Assembly (NCBI GenBank): GCA_021776525.1
Contig: JAJFFT010000004.1
Coordinates: 408,499-472,498, forward strand
Reading direction: 5' to 3'
Origin: Robiginitomaculum sp.
GTDB taxonomy: Bacteria; Pseudomonadota; Alphaproteobacteria; Caulobacterales; Maricaulaceae
Length of the DNA stretch: 64,000 bases
Shown here in pieces: positions 7,270 through 14,840 of this stretch (position 1 is its first letter; every line of letters starts with the position of its first letter). The translations under genes were made by a program, and so were the position numbers. The notes beneath the pieces are model-generated. The model searched no databases. It was not told the DNA's origin and worked only from the letters and a program-made list of their open reading frames with translations.

Positions 7270-8060
7270 GGCGTGGCCTCCTCGCGGGACTGGGCGTCAA
7301 ATATGGGCATTTTCATCGGGACATAACACGCGCCGTAAACCGCCGCGCTGCGTTCATTTTGTTGCGCCACTCCCTCAGACCGTACCCGTCTGTCTTCAGT
7401 TGGCAGATTGATCCCAATTTCCTCTATATCTTCAATAATTTGGCCCGATATCAGTTCCAATAGGCTGCTCTTGTCATCGATTTCGCCAAGCATGTCGTAA
7501 TAGCGAAGCCGGTCGCTTTGGCCGATTGTGGTGGTGACCGCCAGCGTCTTGATGCGCCCTTGCAAGGTGTATATCTTTCTTTGCAAATCTTCTGCATGTT
7601 GTGTTTGCTGGAATAACTGATCGAGCCCGGTTCGACGTTCATCATCCATCTGGTTGAATGTGCCGCGCGCCAATCCCGCCTGCCAATTGCGCGAACCCCA
7701 ATTTCGGCTCGGCGAGCGTAACAAAACCGGAAGCGCAGGCTTAAAGATGTCATCGGTAATGACCCTGGGCATTCCGGCCCAGTCTTCGCCCGGTGCAAGC
7801 AGTTTTTCGGCAATGGCCTGATACGCCTGTTTGCGACATTCGGCGACCGCCAAACGCTCCTTTGCGTACCGATAATTATAGAAAAGATCCCCCTGCAAAG
7901 CGGTCACGGCCACACGCATATCCGAGCGTTGCTGGCGATCGCTCAGCCATTGCTGGCCCGCCATCGCAACACCTATCCCAACCACGACAATTAGAAAATC
8001 CAGGAAGATGGCCGTCCATTCCTGTTCACGAAAATGCTTGATGACGCGGCGCAGGATCAT
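7266..8060 (-). CDS. DUF6090-like N-terminus with a divergent ectodomain (array paralog D)
   Basis: The 264-residue protein begins with the same tail as paralogs A and H (MILRRVIKHFREQEW), but right after the membrane helix the sequence changes to VAMAGQQWLSDRQQRS. The family TGxxxLIxN motif is not recognisable. Its two cysteines are far apart (C75 and C245), unlike the C90/C200 pattern. It therefore looks like a conserved anchor joined to a different extracytoplasmic domain. ATGA overlaps on both sides (C and E). Function unknown. Confidence 0.75.
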   Translation of the reverse strand: MILRRVIKHFREQEWTAIFLDFLIVVVGIGVAMAGQQWLSDRQQRSDMRVAVTALQGDLFYNYRYAKERLAVAECRKQAYQAIAEKLLAPGEDWAGMPRVITDDIFKPALPVLLRSPSRNWGSRNWQAGLARGTFNQMDDERRTGLDQLFQQTQHAEDLQRKIYTLQGRIKTLAVTTTIGQSDRLRYYDMLGEIDDKSSLLELISGQIIEDIEEIGINLPTEDRRVRSEGVAQQNERSAAVYGACYVPMKMPIFDAQSREEATP

Positions 8061-8830
8061 GGGGTGGTCTCCTCATTGGCGTGAGTGATGCTGAGGATTT
8101 TATCTAGCCTCATGTGCACAGCATTGGTTTGTTCTGCCCAAGGCTTGACCCCGACAAGGTTAACGACTCCGTCATAGCCTTCGATATTGACCGCCAAAGC
8201 GTTCATGGCGGCGCGACTGTGTTGCAGCTTTTTGCCGTCGCAGACAAAAACTGTATCATATTCTGTTTGACCAGTTTCTGTACCAAGCGGAATTTTGACC
8301 GGCGTAATTTTAAATAAATCCGGGTAGGCGCGGGGCAAATCAACAGTCGTTATTTCGACGGCTTCAATGATTTTCCCCATGGCATCCTGTCTTTGTATCA
8401 AGGTCGCAAGGTTTTGCACCAGGGTATCATCATGGAGTATTCCGGTGCGCCCGGCATCGCGCAATCCACTTACAGCCGGCAGATCAGTCCAGATAATACC
8501 TGCCACATGGGAATTGCCAATCGCATTACATTCTTCATTGCTAAGCTCTCGCCAAGGCACACGCTCAAAAAGAATATCCACCGCATTTTCCAAATCATTA
8601 AAGCGAGCGAGCCGCATGTTCAGTATTCGCTTGGATATTTGCTCCGCTTCGACAATATCCTGATGTAAGGCATTGAGGAAAATGATCTCATCAGCCCGAT
8701 CCACACGCGCCGCATTCCAATTGCTCACCTGCAAACCCATAAACACACCAAACACAACAATGAAAAAGTCCAGCGCCACGGCGAACCAGTTTTGGTCTTT
8801 TATGTGTTTTGTCAGGGAGCGTAGGCGCAT
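8057..8830 (-). CDS. DUF6090-like single-pass membrane protein (array paralog C)
   Basis: The 257-residue protein carries the second type of anchor, MRLRSLTKHIKDQNWF, with a helix ending in GLQVSNWNA, shared with paralog B. The ectodomain has GLRDAGRTGILHD in place of the usual motif and cysteines C101 and C197. The start overlaps the stop of B as TAATG, and the stop overlaps the start of D as ATGA. Function unknown. Confidence 0.78.
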   Translation of the reverse strand: MRLRSLTKHIKDQNWFAVALDFFIVVFGVFMGLQVSNWNAARVDRADEIIFLNALHQDIVEAEQISKRILNMRLARFNDLENAVDILFERVPWRELSNEECNAIGNSHVAGIIWTDLPAVSGLRDAGRTGILHDDTLVQNLATLIQRQDAMGKIIEAVEITTVDLPRAYPDLFKITPVKIPLGTETGQTEYDTVFVCDGKKLQHSRAAMNALAVNIEGYDGVVNLVGVKPWAEQTNAVHMRLDKILSITHANEETTP

Positions 8831-9642
8831 TATTCATTACTCCAAATATTGATCTGTGAGCTGTTCTCCAGCACTTTCCGAGTGGAGCGAAAAGGCCAAA
8901 TCCTCTGAATAATATTCTCAAAATTGGAATTTTGTGTTTTCAGGGTCGCAACGCGGTGACGCAGTGCCGGGGCAATAGACGGATGTTGGCGCAAGGTTTG
9001 CGCAGCTTTTTCTATTTGCTCTGGCGGAAGGTCAAGGGCGCATTCGTATCCGATCGAATTTTCTTCATTCATGACTTGGTCAATCGTCAATGCTCGATCA
9101 CCACAAACACTGTCAACAACCAGCTGGATGTTGATCGGCATAATACTACGGTATAAATTTCGATACTCCGACGATTGTCCAAAACGTCCGTAGTCTGATA
9201 TTGTGTTCGAGCCGTAAAAGAGGGACGCTGTTGCCCCCACCTTTGTACTTGCAACCAATGCTAACCCGCCCGTTGAAACGAGCTCCTCGTAAATCCCCGT
9301 TGTTTGGGAAAATCTATTAAATTGAGTAGCGCGATACGCGGAGATTAATAAGGCTTCGTCGGATAGCGGTTCGCGGCCAGTGATATCGTTCAGCACGAGA
9401 AGCGCATCTGCGTAAACCTGTTTGTGGTAATTGTATAGACTGATAGCGACCCAAACATCGCTTCCGAAGTCCGTTTCCAGACGCTCTATGAGCGTATTTG
9501 TTCGTTTTTTGAGCGCACGCCCCTCATTCCAATTGGTGATCTGAAACGCGATGAGAATCCCCGCGACCACAATGAAAAAATCCAATGCAACCGCAAACCA
9601 GTTTTGGTCACGCACGTGTTTTGTCAGGGAGCGGAGTTTCAT
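8830..9642 (-). CDS. DUF6090-like single-pass membrane protein (array paralog B)
   Basis: The 270-residue protein has the second anchor type (MKLRSLTKHVRDQNWF) and a helix ending in AFQITNWNE. The ectodomain has ELVSTGGLALVAS; its two cysteines (C180, C201) are only 21 residues apart, unlike the other members. ATG 9642 is chosen because it overlaps the stop of A (ATGA) and matches C; the open frame reaches 9681. Function unknown. Confidence 0.78.
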   Translation of the reverse strand: MKLRSLTKHVRDQNWFAVALDFFIVVAGILIAFQITNWNEGRALKKRTNTLIERLETDFGSDVWVAISLYNYHKQVYADALLVLNDITGREPLSDEALLISAYRATQFNRFSQTTGIYEELVSTGGLALVASTKVGATASLFYGSNTISDYGRFGQSSEYRNLYRSIMPINIQLVVDSVCGDRALTIDQVMNEENSIGYECALDLPPEQIEKAAQTLRQHPSIAPALRHRVATLKTQNSNFENIIQRIWPFRSTRKVLENSSQINIWSNE

Positions 9643-10415
9643 GGCGCGACCTCTCCTGTTTGTATTATATCTAACCCCCAACGAGAGCGTAGTTCATCCT
9701 CTAACACGGGTAGAAAATCTTTATAATGCTGCAGGATCGGCGCATAGGCTCGGCGGCGCTCCAGCGTCGTATAACTTATCGCGGAGATGGCATTCGCTAT
9801 TTTGGGCGATTGGCACAACGCTTTAATATCAAAATCGACACCGACAAACTCTCCCATAAATGGGTCAGACTTTTTGCGCGCTAAATCGTAACGCACCTCT
9901 TCCGCGATAATGTAGCGGTAATGCTCGGTGGTACGGGAAACCGATTCAGTAAAACTGTTACCCCGCCACTCGACCAGCGCGATAATACTGGACAATTGGT
10001 CTTTTAATGCTTGATTGCGGATGATGGCAGTACGCCCGGCGGCGACCATCTCATCAACAGTACGGCGGAATATACGCGGCGGATTGATATAGCCAAGCGT
10101 ATTAATGCCCCGCTGAAAGGCCGCCTCATCATTAGCATCCACAACGCAGGTATCCAACGATTTCAGGATCACGGCCTGATCGGATAATTGTTGGCCAAGA
10201 AAATTCAAATCACGCGCTTGGCCCTTAATACTTTCCACAAAGTCACCATGGAGCCGGATAAGATAATCGCGTTCCTGTGCCCTCTCAAAACGCGCCTCAT
10301 TCCAGTTACTCACCTGCAAGCCGACAAACACCCCCACAACCACGATCAGGAAATCTAGGAAAATGGCCGTCCATTCCTGTTCACGAAAATGCTTAATGAC
10401 GCGGCGCAGGATCAT
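9639..10415 (-). CDS. DUF6090-like single-pass membrane protein (array paralog A)
   Basis: First intact paralog of the array, 258 residues: tail MILRRVIKHFREQEW, helix ending in GLQVSNWNE, ectodomain with EMVAAGRTAIIRN (122-134) and cysteines C90 and C201. It is closely related to G over the full ectodomain. A GGAG lies about 9 bases before ATG 10415. Upstream are repeat R4 and remnant 2. Two basic/aromatic cytoplasmic turns, one helix and a large periplasmic part suggest a sensor or partner-binding role, but nothing in the sequence proves one. Confidence 0.8.
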   Translation of the reverse strand: MILRRVIKHFREQEWTAIFLDFLIVVVGVFVGLQVSNWNEARFERAQERDYLIRLHGDFVESIKGQARDLNFLGQQLSDQAVILKSLDTCVVDANDEAAFQRGINTLGYINPPRIFRRTVDEMVAAGRTAIIRNQALKDQLSSIIALVEWRGNSFTESVSRTTEHYRYIIAEEVRYDLARKKSDPFMGEFVGVDFDIKALCQSPKIANAISAISYTTLERRRAYAPILQHYKDFLPVLEDELRSRWGLDIIQTGEVAP

Positions 10416-10450
10416 TGGTTTGTCTCCATTTGTTTATCAAAACACTTTCG

Positions 10451-10487
10451 TGTCATCCCGGCCGACCAGCGGGAGAGCCGGGACACA
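10451..10487. repeat. Short hairpin repeat copy R4
   Basis: A short form of the repeat: TGTCATCCCGGC and GCCGGGACACA enclose a loop of about 14 bases. It lies within remnant 2 and upstream of paralog A. Confidence 0.7.
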
Positions 10488-10521
10488 TTTGTAAGTTGTA
10501 AGGAACGCGGCGCAGGATCAT
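10453..10521 (-). pseudogene. Cut-off start of a DUF6090-like gene (remnant 2)
   Basis: ATGATCCTGCGCCGCGTT overlaps the stop of the SnoaL lipoprotein gene (ATGA) and runs via CCTTACA into repeat R4, stopping after 22 codons. The same breakpoint sequence occurs in remnant 4. Confidence 0.65.
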
Positions 10522-11030
10522 GATTGCACCTCAGGCAAATTTGCAAAAGGACATGTTCCTAAGAGGTCAGTTCCGGCGCCAAGGTCGGAGTTAAAAATGT
10601 CTGCCTTAATCAACCATTCGCCATTAGATTGTTGTTTTCGCACTTCGAGAAACTTCCCGACATCAACGCCATATCCGCCAGTTCCATCGGGAATGAAAAC
10701 ACAAGAACGGCCACGGACATAGGCTAAATCTTCCCGCCCTTCTATCGTTTCAAGTTTAAAAGCGATGCGAAAACCTGTTTCATTCGTCCTTTCCCATTTG
10801 GCGATGGCTTCTCGCCCTTGCACCGCAAGCCCGTTGGGGGGCATCATGATTGCATCTGGCGTAAAGAGAGCCGCCAACCCCTCCCAATCATTTTGGTTAT
10901 AGGTCTCAACCCATTTTTTGGACGATAGCTCTATCTCGCTATGGTCCTCAGGTGAGATATCTATTGGAACAGATTGGCAAGCCGTCAGGAATACGGCCAC
11001 CAAAGCGGTATGTATTATGGTCAATTTCAT
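10518..11030 (-). CDS. SnoaL/DUF4440-like lipoprotein
   Basis: The 170-residue product has a classic lipoprotein signal ending in LTAC (C18). An NTF2-like domain follows (KKWVETYNQNDWEGLAALFTPDAIMMPPNG, then GREAIAKWE and a C-terminal WLIKADIFNSD), typical of SnoaL/DUF4440 proteins. AAGGAG lies 9 bases before ATG 11030, and the start also overlaps the stop of remnant 1. It should be tethered to a membrane facing the periplasm. Ligand and function are unknown. It is the first complete gene of the array region, and shares the domain type with the gene at 5391. Confidence 0.8.
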   Translation of the reverse strand: MKLTIIHTALVAVFLTACQSVPIDISPEDHSEIELSSKKWVETYNQNDWEGLAALFTPDAIMMPPNGLAVQGREAIAKWERTNETGFRIAFKLETIEGREDLAYVRGRSCVFIPDGTGGYGVDVGKFLEVRKQQSNGEWLIKADIFNSDLGAGTDLLGTCPFANLPEVQS

Positions 11031-11071
11031 GTCGACTTTCTCCTTGCGGATAGTGCGAGGCGCAGGACCAT
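11027..11071 (-). pseudogene. Degenerate DUF6090-like start (remnant 1)
   Basis: ATGGTCCTGCGCCTC is a mutated form of the array start ATGATCCTGCGCCGC. The 14-codon frame ends in TGA overlapping the ATG of the SnoaL lipoprotein gene. It may now serve as a short leader coupled to that gene. The flank upstream (GTGTTGGCCCCC) resembles the flank upstream of paralog G. Confidence 0.5.
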
Positions 11072-11098
11072 TGTGTTGGCCCCCGCTCTCTCTCTTTG

Positions 11099-11139
11099 TG
11101 TGTCATCCCGGATAGCCAAAGGGCTTCCGGGGTGACACA
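11099..11139. repeat. Hairpin repeat copy R5
   Basis: A near-perfect hairpin: TGTGTCATCCCGGA and TCCGGGGTGACACA enclose AGCC-AAAG-GGCT. It lies between the mscS stop and the first array gene. It could weaken read-through from mscS, but there is no T-run on either side, so it is not called as a terminator. Confidence 0.75.
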
Positions 11140-11176
11140 TTTGAGTTTGTATACTGATAGTGGGGCAGGGCCAAAG

Positions 11177-12319
11177 CTAATCTGTAATCCCGCCCGGCTC
11201 GCCGCTTTGTTCCACATAAATGGTGCGCGAGGGAAAGGCAAAATCGGTTTCGGCCTCGGCGACGATTTCCTTAACGGCACAGACAAAATCTTCCTTGATT
11301 TCCAGCCACGCACCCCAGTTTGTGGTTTTGGTAAAGCAGTAAATCATCAGATCAATGGAGCTGTCGTTAAAGCTGTCGATATGCACAAAAGTGCTGACTT
11401 CGGGCGGCTGGGCGAAGTCGGCATGGGTCTGGATATAATTCAAAATACCCTGCTGGACGGCACGCAATTGTTCGACGCTGGAACCATAAACGAGGCCGAC
11501 TTTCCAATAAATCCGCCGATGGGTCATGCGCGAATAATTGGTCAGGGCATTATCCGACAGTTTGGCATTGGGCACATGGACCATGCTTTTGTCAAAGCGG
11601 CGCACCTGGGTTGAGCGAAAGTTGATTTTCTCAACGGTGCCTTCAACAATACCATCGACCTTGATCCATTCGCCGGGGTTAAATCGCCGCTCGGCCAGGA
11701 TCAGCAATCCGGCAATCAGGTTTTTGAAAAGGTCCTGCGCACCAAGCGCAATGGCCACCCCAAAAATGCCCAACCCCGCCAGCATCGGTCCCACCTGAAT
11801 GCCCCATATCTCTAGGATGGCGGCCCCGCCTATAAACGCAAACAATGCTTTGGCGGCCTTTTTGGTCCAATCCATAATGGCCGGGGAAAGGGTGTTTTCC
11901 AGCGGGCTGATCAGGTGAAAGACCGGCTCTACGCTGCGCACTAGCGCCCAAAAAATCGCATAGGCAATCAGCGAGCGCATGACATTGGCCCCAAAAATCT
12001 GTGCATTGCCGGAAAGGCCAAGGATTTGTATGGCAAAAAACAAACCGATGATCAGCGGGATGATTTTTACCGGCGGCGCGATGGCCTCAAACAAATGGTC
12101 ATCAAATTCGGTTTTGGTTTTGTGGGCCATGCGCATCAAACCGCGCAGCACATGACGGGTGATAAAGCCGCGGACCAGCAGTGCCACGACAAGGATGGTT
12201 ACGGCCAAGATCACCCGGCCAACACTGATCTCAAAAAACGAGGCATTCCAGACCTCACTGACAAGGCGGCCCAGCTCGCCAAATTGTTCGCCAAGGTTTT
12301 TTGCGTCTTGTACAATCAT
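11177..12319 (-). CDS. MscS-family mechanosensitive channel
   Basis: The 380-residue protein has several N-terminal membrane helices, the MscS pore helix (GPMLAGLGIFGVAIALGAQD) followed by LFKNLIAGLLILAERRFNPGEWIKV, and the cytoplasmic beta domain with NFRSTQVRRFDKSMVHVPNAKL. This is a small-conductance mechanosensitive channel relieving osmotic stress in the inner membrane. One base separates it from the prfC stop, so it is co-transcribed with prfC. Confidence 0.92.
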   Translation of the reverse strand: MIVQDAKNLGEQFGELGRLVSEVWNASFFEISVGRVILAVTILVVALLVRGFITRHVLRGLMRMAHKTKTEFDDHLFEAIAPPVKIIPLIIGLFFAIQILGLSGNAQIFGANVMRSLIAYAIFWALVRSVEPVFHLISPLENTLSPAIMDWTKKAAKALFAFIGGAAILEIWGIQVGPMLAGLGIFGVAIALGAQDLFKNLIAGLLILAERRFNPGEWIKVDGIVEGTVEKINFRSTQVRRFDKSMVHVPNAKLSDNALTNYSRMTHRRIYWKVGLVYGSSVEQLRAVQQGILNYIQTHADFAQPPEVSTFVHIDSFNDSSIDLMIYCFTKTTNWGAWLEIKEDFVCAVKEIVAEAETDFAFPSRTIYVEQSGEPGGITD

Positions 12320-12320
12320 A

Positions 12321-13910
12321 TCAACGCTCCTTGGTGTTCAGAAATTCAATTTTGGGGAATTTTTCCTGGGCATATCCGACTTCCCACGGGGTCTTGCCCA
12401 AAAATACCGGATCGCCGTCGACGTCTTCGGCCATTTGCATTTTGTGCTTGTCCATAAAACTGTCCAACTCTTTAGTATCGCCCGATTTGATCCAGCGGGC
12501 CACGGAATAGGGGGATACTTCGAACAATACATCCAGCTTGTATTCCTCGGCGATGCGTTCGGCGGTGACCTCGATCTGCAACTGGCCAACGGCCCCCAAA
12601 ATCATGTCGGCACCAATCACCGGTTTGAATAATTGTGTGACGCCTTCTTCGGCCAGACTTTCCAGGGCTTTGCGCAAATGTTTGGCCTTCATCGGGTCTT
12701 TGGGCCGGGCCCGGCGCAAAATTTCCGGCGCAAAGTTGGGGATACCCGCAAATTGCACCTTGCCGCTTTCGCTAAGGCTGTCGCCAACCCGCAAAGTGCC
12801 ATGATTGGGAATGCCGATCACATCCCCGGCATAGGCTTCTTCGGCAATGCCGCGATCCTGGGCAAAAAACATCATGGGTGAGTTGATGCTCATCACTTTA
12901 CCGGACGTGGTTTTCAACTTCATGCCGCGTTTGAACCGGCCCGAAGCCAGACGGGTAAAGGCCACGCGGTCGCGGTGATTGGGGTCCATATTGGCCTGTA
13001 CCTTGAAAACAAATCCCGCTGTCTGGGCGCCGCCGGGCAAGGTGGTGGTTTGTTGACCGTTAATGATTGCTTTGGTGGTCTTGGGGCTTGGGGCATGTTC
13101 TGCCAAGGCGTTCAACAACTCGATGACACCGTAATGACGCAAGGCTGATCCAAAATACACCGGTGTTAAATGCCCCTCGCGATAGGATTGTGCATCAAAG
13201 CTGGGATAGGCCTCAACGGCCAACTCGGCTGCTTCGGTCAGCTCTTCACGTAAGGTTTCATCCATCATTGCATCCAGTTGCGGATCATCCATGGCCAGAC
13301 GGCGCGATGCCTCGCCGCCTTCCTTGTGTTCGAAGGGCAAAAACACGCTGTCGCGTAAATCCTGCACACCGGCAAAGCGTTTACCTGATCCGGCGGGCCA
13401 TTGCATGGGGGCCACGTCCAGCGCCAACTTGTCGCTAATTTCGTCCAATAATTCCAGCGGGTCCAATGCTTCGCGGTCCATCTTGTTGATGAAGGTCAGG
13501 ATCGGGATATCACGCAGCCGGCAGACCTCGAACAGTTTCAGGGTTTGTGGCTCGATCCCCTTGGCGGCGTCCAGCACCATAACGGCGCTGTCGGCGGCGG
13601 TCAGGGTGCGGTATGTATCTTCGGAAAAGTCTTCGTGACCGGGGGTGTCCAACAGGTTGAACATCAGGTCCTGATATTCAAATGTCATCACCGATGACGA
13701 TACTGAAATCCCCCGTTCGCGCTCAATCCGCATCCAATCAGACGAAGTGCGGCGGTTTTCGCCCCGCGCGCGCACCTGCCCAGCCAAATGAATGGCCCCT
13801 GCCGATTGCAGCAAGTGCTCGGTCAGCGTGGTTTTGCCCGCATCAGGGTGTGAAATAATGGCAAAAGTGCGCCGCCGGGCGGCCTCATTTGCAAAGGGAA
13901 GGTCAGTCAT
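12321..13910 (-). CDS. prfC: Peptide chain release factor 3 (GTPase)
   Basis: RF3 recycles RF1/RF2 from ribosomes using GTP. The P-loop SHPDAGKTTLTE lies at residues 20-31, DTPGHEDF is the G3 motif and NKMDRE the G4 motif; the domain III IPNFAPEILRR stretch is typical. ATG 13910 gives 529 residues, the same length as E. coli RF3, and starts MTDLPFANEAARRRTFAIIS; an open frame of 19 further codons upstream is not family-like. The gene is followed directly by mscS. Confidence 0.95.
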   Translation of the reverse strand: MTDLPFANEAARRRTFAIISHPDAGKTTLTEHLLQSAGAIHLAGQVRARGENRRTSSDWMRIERERGISVSSSVMTFEYQDLMFNLLDTPGHEDFSEDTYRTLTAADSAVMVLDAAKGIEPQTLKLFEVCRLRDIPILTFINKMDREALDPLELLDEISDKLALDVAPMQWPAGSGKRFAGVQDLRDSVFLPFEHKEGGEASRRLAMDDPQLDAMMDETLREELTEAAELAVEAYPSFDAQSYREGHLTPVYFGSALRHYGVIELLNALAEHAPSPKTTKAIINGQQTTTLPGGAQTAGFVFKVQANMDPNHRDRVAFTRLASGRFKRGMKLKTTSGKVMSINSPMMFFAQDRGIAEEAYAGDVIGIPNHGTLRVGDSLSESGKVQFAGIPNFAPEILRRARPKDPMKAKHLRKALESLAEEGVTQLFKPVIGADMILGAVGQLQIEVTAERIAEEYKLDVLFEVSPYSVARWIKSGDTKELDSFMDKHKMQMAEDVDGDPVFLGKTPWEVGYAQEKFPKIEFLNTKER

Positions 13911-13980
13911 GATGATTGGCTCGGTTTTGGGTGTGGTTCGCTTACCCTGCCGGGCCGAAAAGGGCAACCGCTGAGCCGGT

Positions 13981-14373
13981 CTATCGAAGCTCGGCCCACA
14001 CGGCCTCTTCCACGCCCGCAGTGGTCAGGCTCTCGGCAATTTGTTGTCGGTGCAGGCTGGACATTGTTAATAACGAGACTTCGGCAAGAAGCACCGCAAT
14101 TTGACCGGCGGTTTTTGCACCGACCGCCGGAGCACCGGCCAACATGGCATTGGCATTGGTTTTGGCGGCAACAATGATGGCCAATTGCTTGGCGATGACG
14201 GGCATTTGATGAACTAATAACGGGTTGGCAAAAACCTCTTCGCGGACCAGTCCCAGCATTTGCTGATTGGTCAAACCCGAAAACGCTGTTGGAGATAAAG
14301 GAAACTCACCCGAATCTATTGTTTCGCTCGGTTGGCCGATTTCAAAAATTCTGTCATTGAATAAAAACAACAT
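13981..14373 (-). CDS. Conserved small protein of unknown function
   Basis: The 130-residue protein has no signal peptide and no motif I recognise. The middle is alanine-rich and helical (VIAKQLAIIVAAKTNANAMLAGAPAVGAKTAGQ). It lies 12 bases after the DUF1491 gene and 70 bases before prfC in the same direction, so all three may form an operon with mscS. Confidence 0.65.
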   Translation of the reverse strand: MLFLFNDRIFEIGQPSETIDSGEFPLSPTAFSGLTNQQMLGLVREEVFANPLLVHQMPVIAKQLAIIVAAKTNANAMLAGAPAVGAKTAGQIAVLLAEVSLLTMSSLHRQQIAESLTTAGVEEAVWAELR

Positions 14374-14385
14374 TTGTCTATTGCC

Positions 14386-14751
14386 TCATATTCTGTGTTT
14401 CTGGTCAAGAGGCATGGTCTCTTCGGACAAAAGAAAACTACGCCCTTTGGGGTCTTCAATCTCAATCACCCAGAGGTCCGGGTCGCGGGTCCGGGCCTGT
14501 TCTATCCAGGTATCAGCCTCTGCTTCGCTTTGCGGCTCGTGGCTCCGCACCTGCCATTTCAGGCAAAAATCCTCATCGCGCATGGGGGCCCATACCAATG
14601 CTGTGCCGTCCATCAATGCGGTTTTGACCAATATAATGCCGGCATCGTCATCGCCATGATGGCGTAAATACGCAAACGCTCCTTGCAACCGGGCACGGCG
14701 AATCAGGGCTTCGGCCCAGATTTTTGATTTCAATCGCGGTTCAGCGTGCAT
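14386..14751 (-). CDS. DUF1491 family protein
   Basis: The 121-residue protein fits the alphaproteobacterial DUF1491 family: an N-terminal RLKSKIWAEALIRRARLQGA, then HGDDDAGIILVK and a C-terminal ARTRDPDLWVIEIED block. The function is unknown. ATG 14751 is preferred; GTG 14760 would add three residues. The gene is divergent from the BcsB-like gene, with a short shared promoter region. Confidence 0.8.
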   Translation of the reverse strand: MHAEPRLKSKIWAEALIRRARLQGAFAYLRHHGDDDAGIILVKTALMDGTALVWAPMRDEDFCLKWQVRSHEPQSEAEADTWIEQARTRDPDLWVIEIEDPKGRSFLLSEETMPLDQKHRI

Positions 14752-14840
14752 GCGTCTCACTCGATAATTCGCCAGAACATGGCGGCATTCTTGCGACCCA
14801 ATCCCCTGAATGTGGATTTACCGGGGCAAGGTGTTTCATA

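Noticed and set aside
4367..11139. CRISPR array suggested by the regularly recurring GCGGCGCAGGATCAT motif and hairpin repeats
   Set aside because: The motif is the start of coding genes spaced by 700 or more bases, and the hairpins are irregularly spaced with no unique spacers or cas genes.
11099..11139. Terminator after mscS
   Set aside because: The stem is strong but no T-run follows on either strand, and the same element occurs within operon junctions; kept as a repeat.
13911..13967. N-terminal extension of prfC
   Set aside because: The extra 19 codons do not match RF3; ATG 13910 gives the family length of 529 residues.
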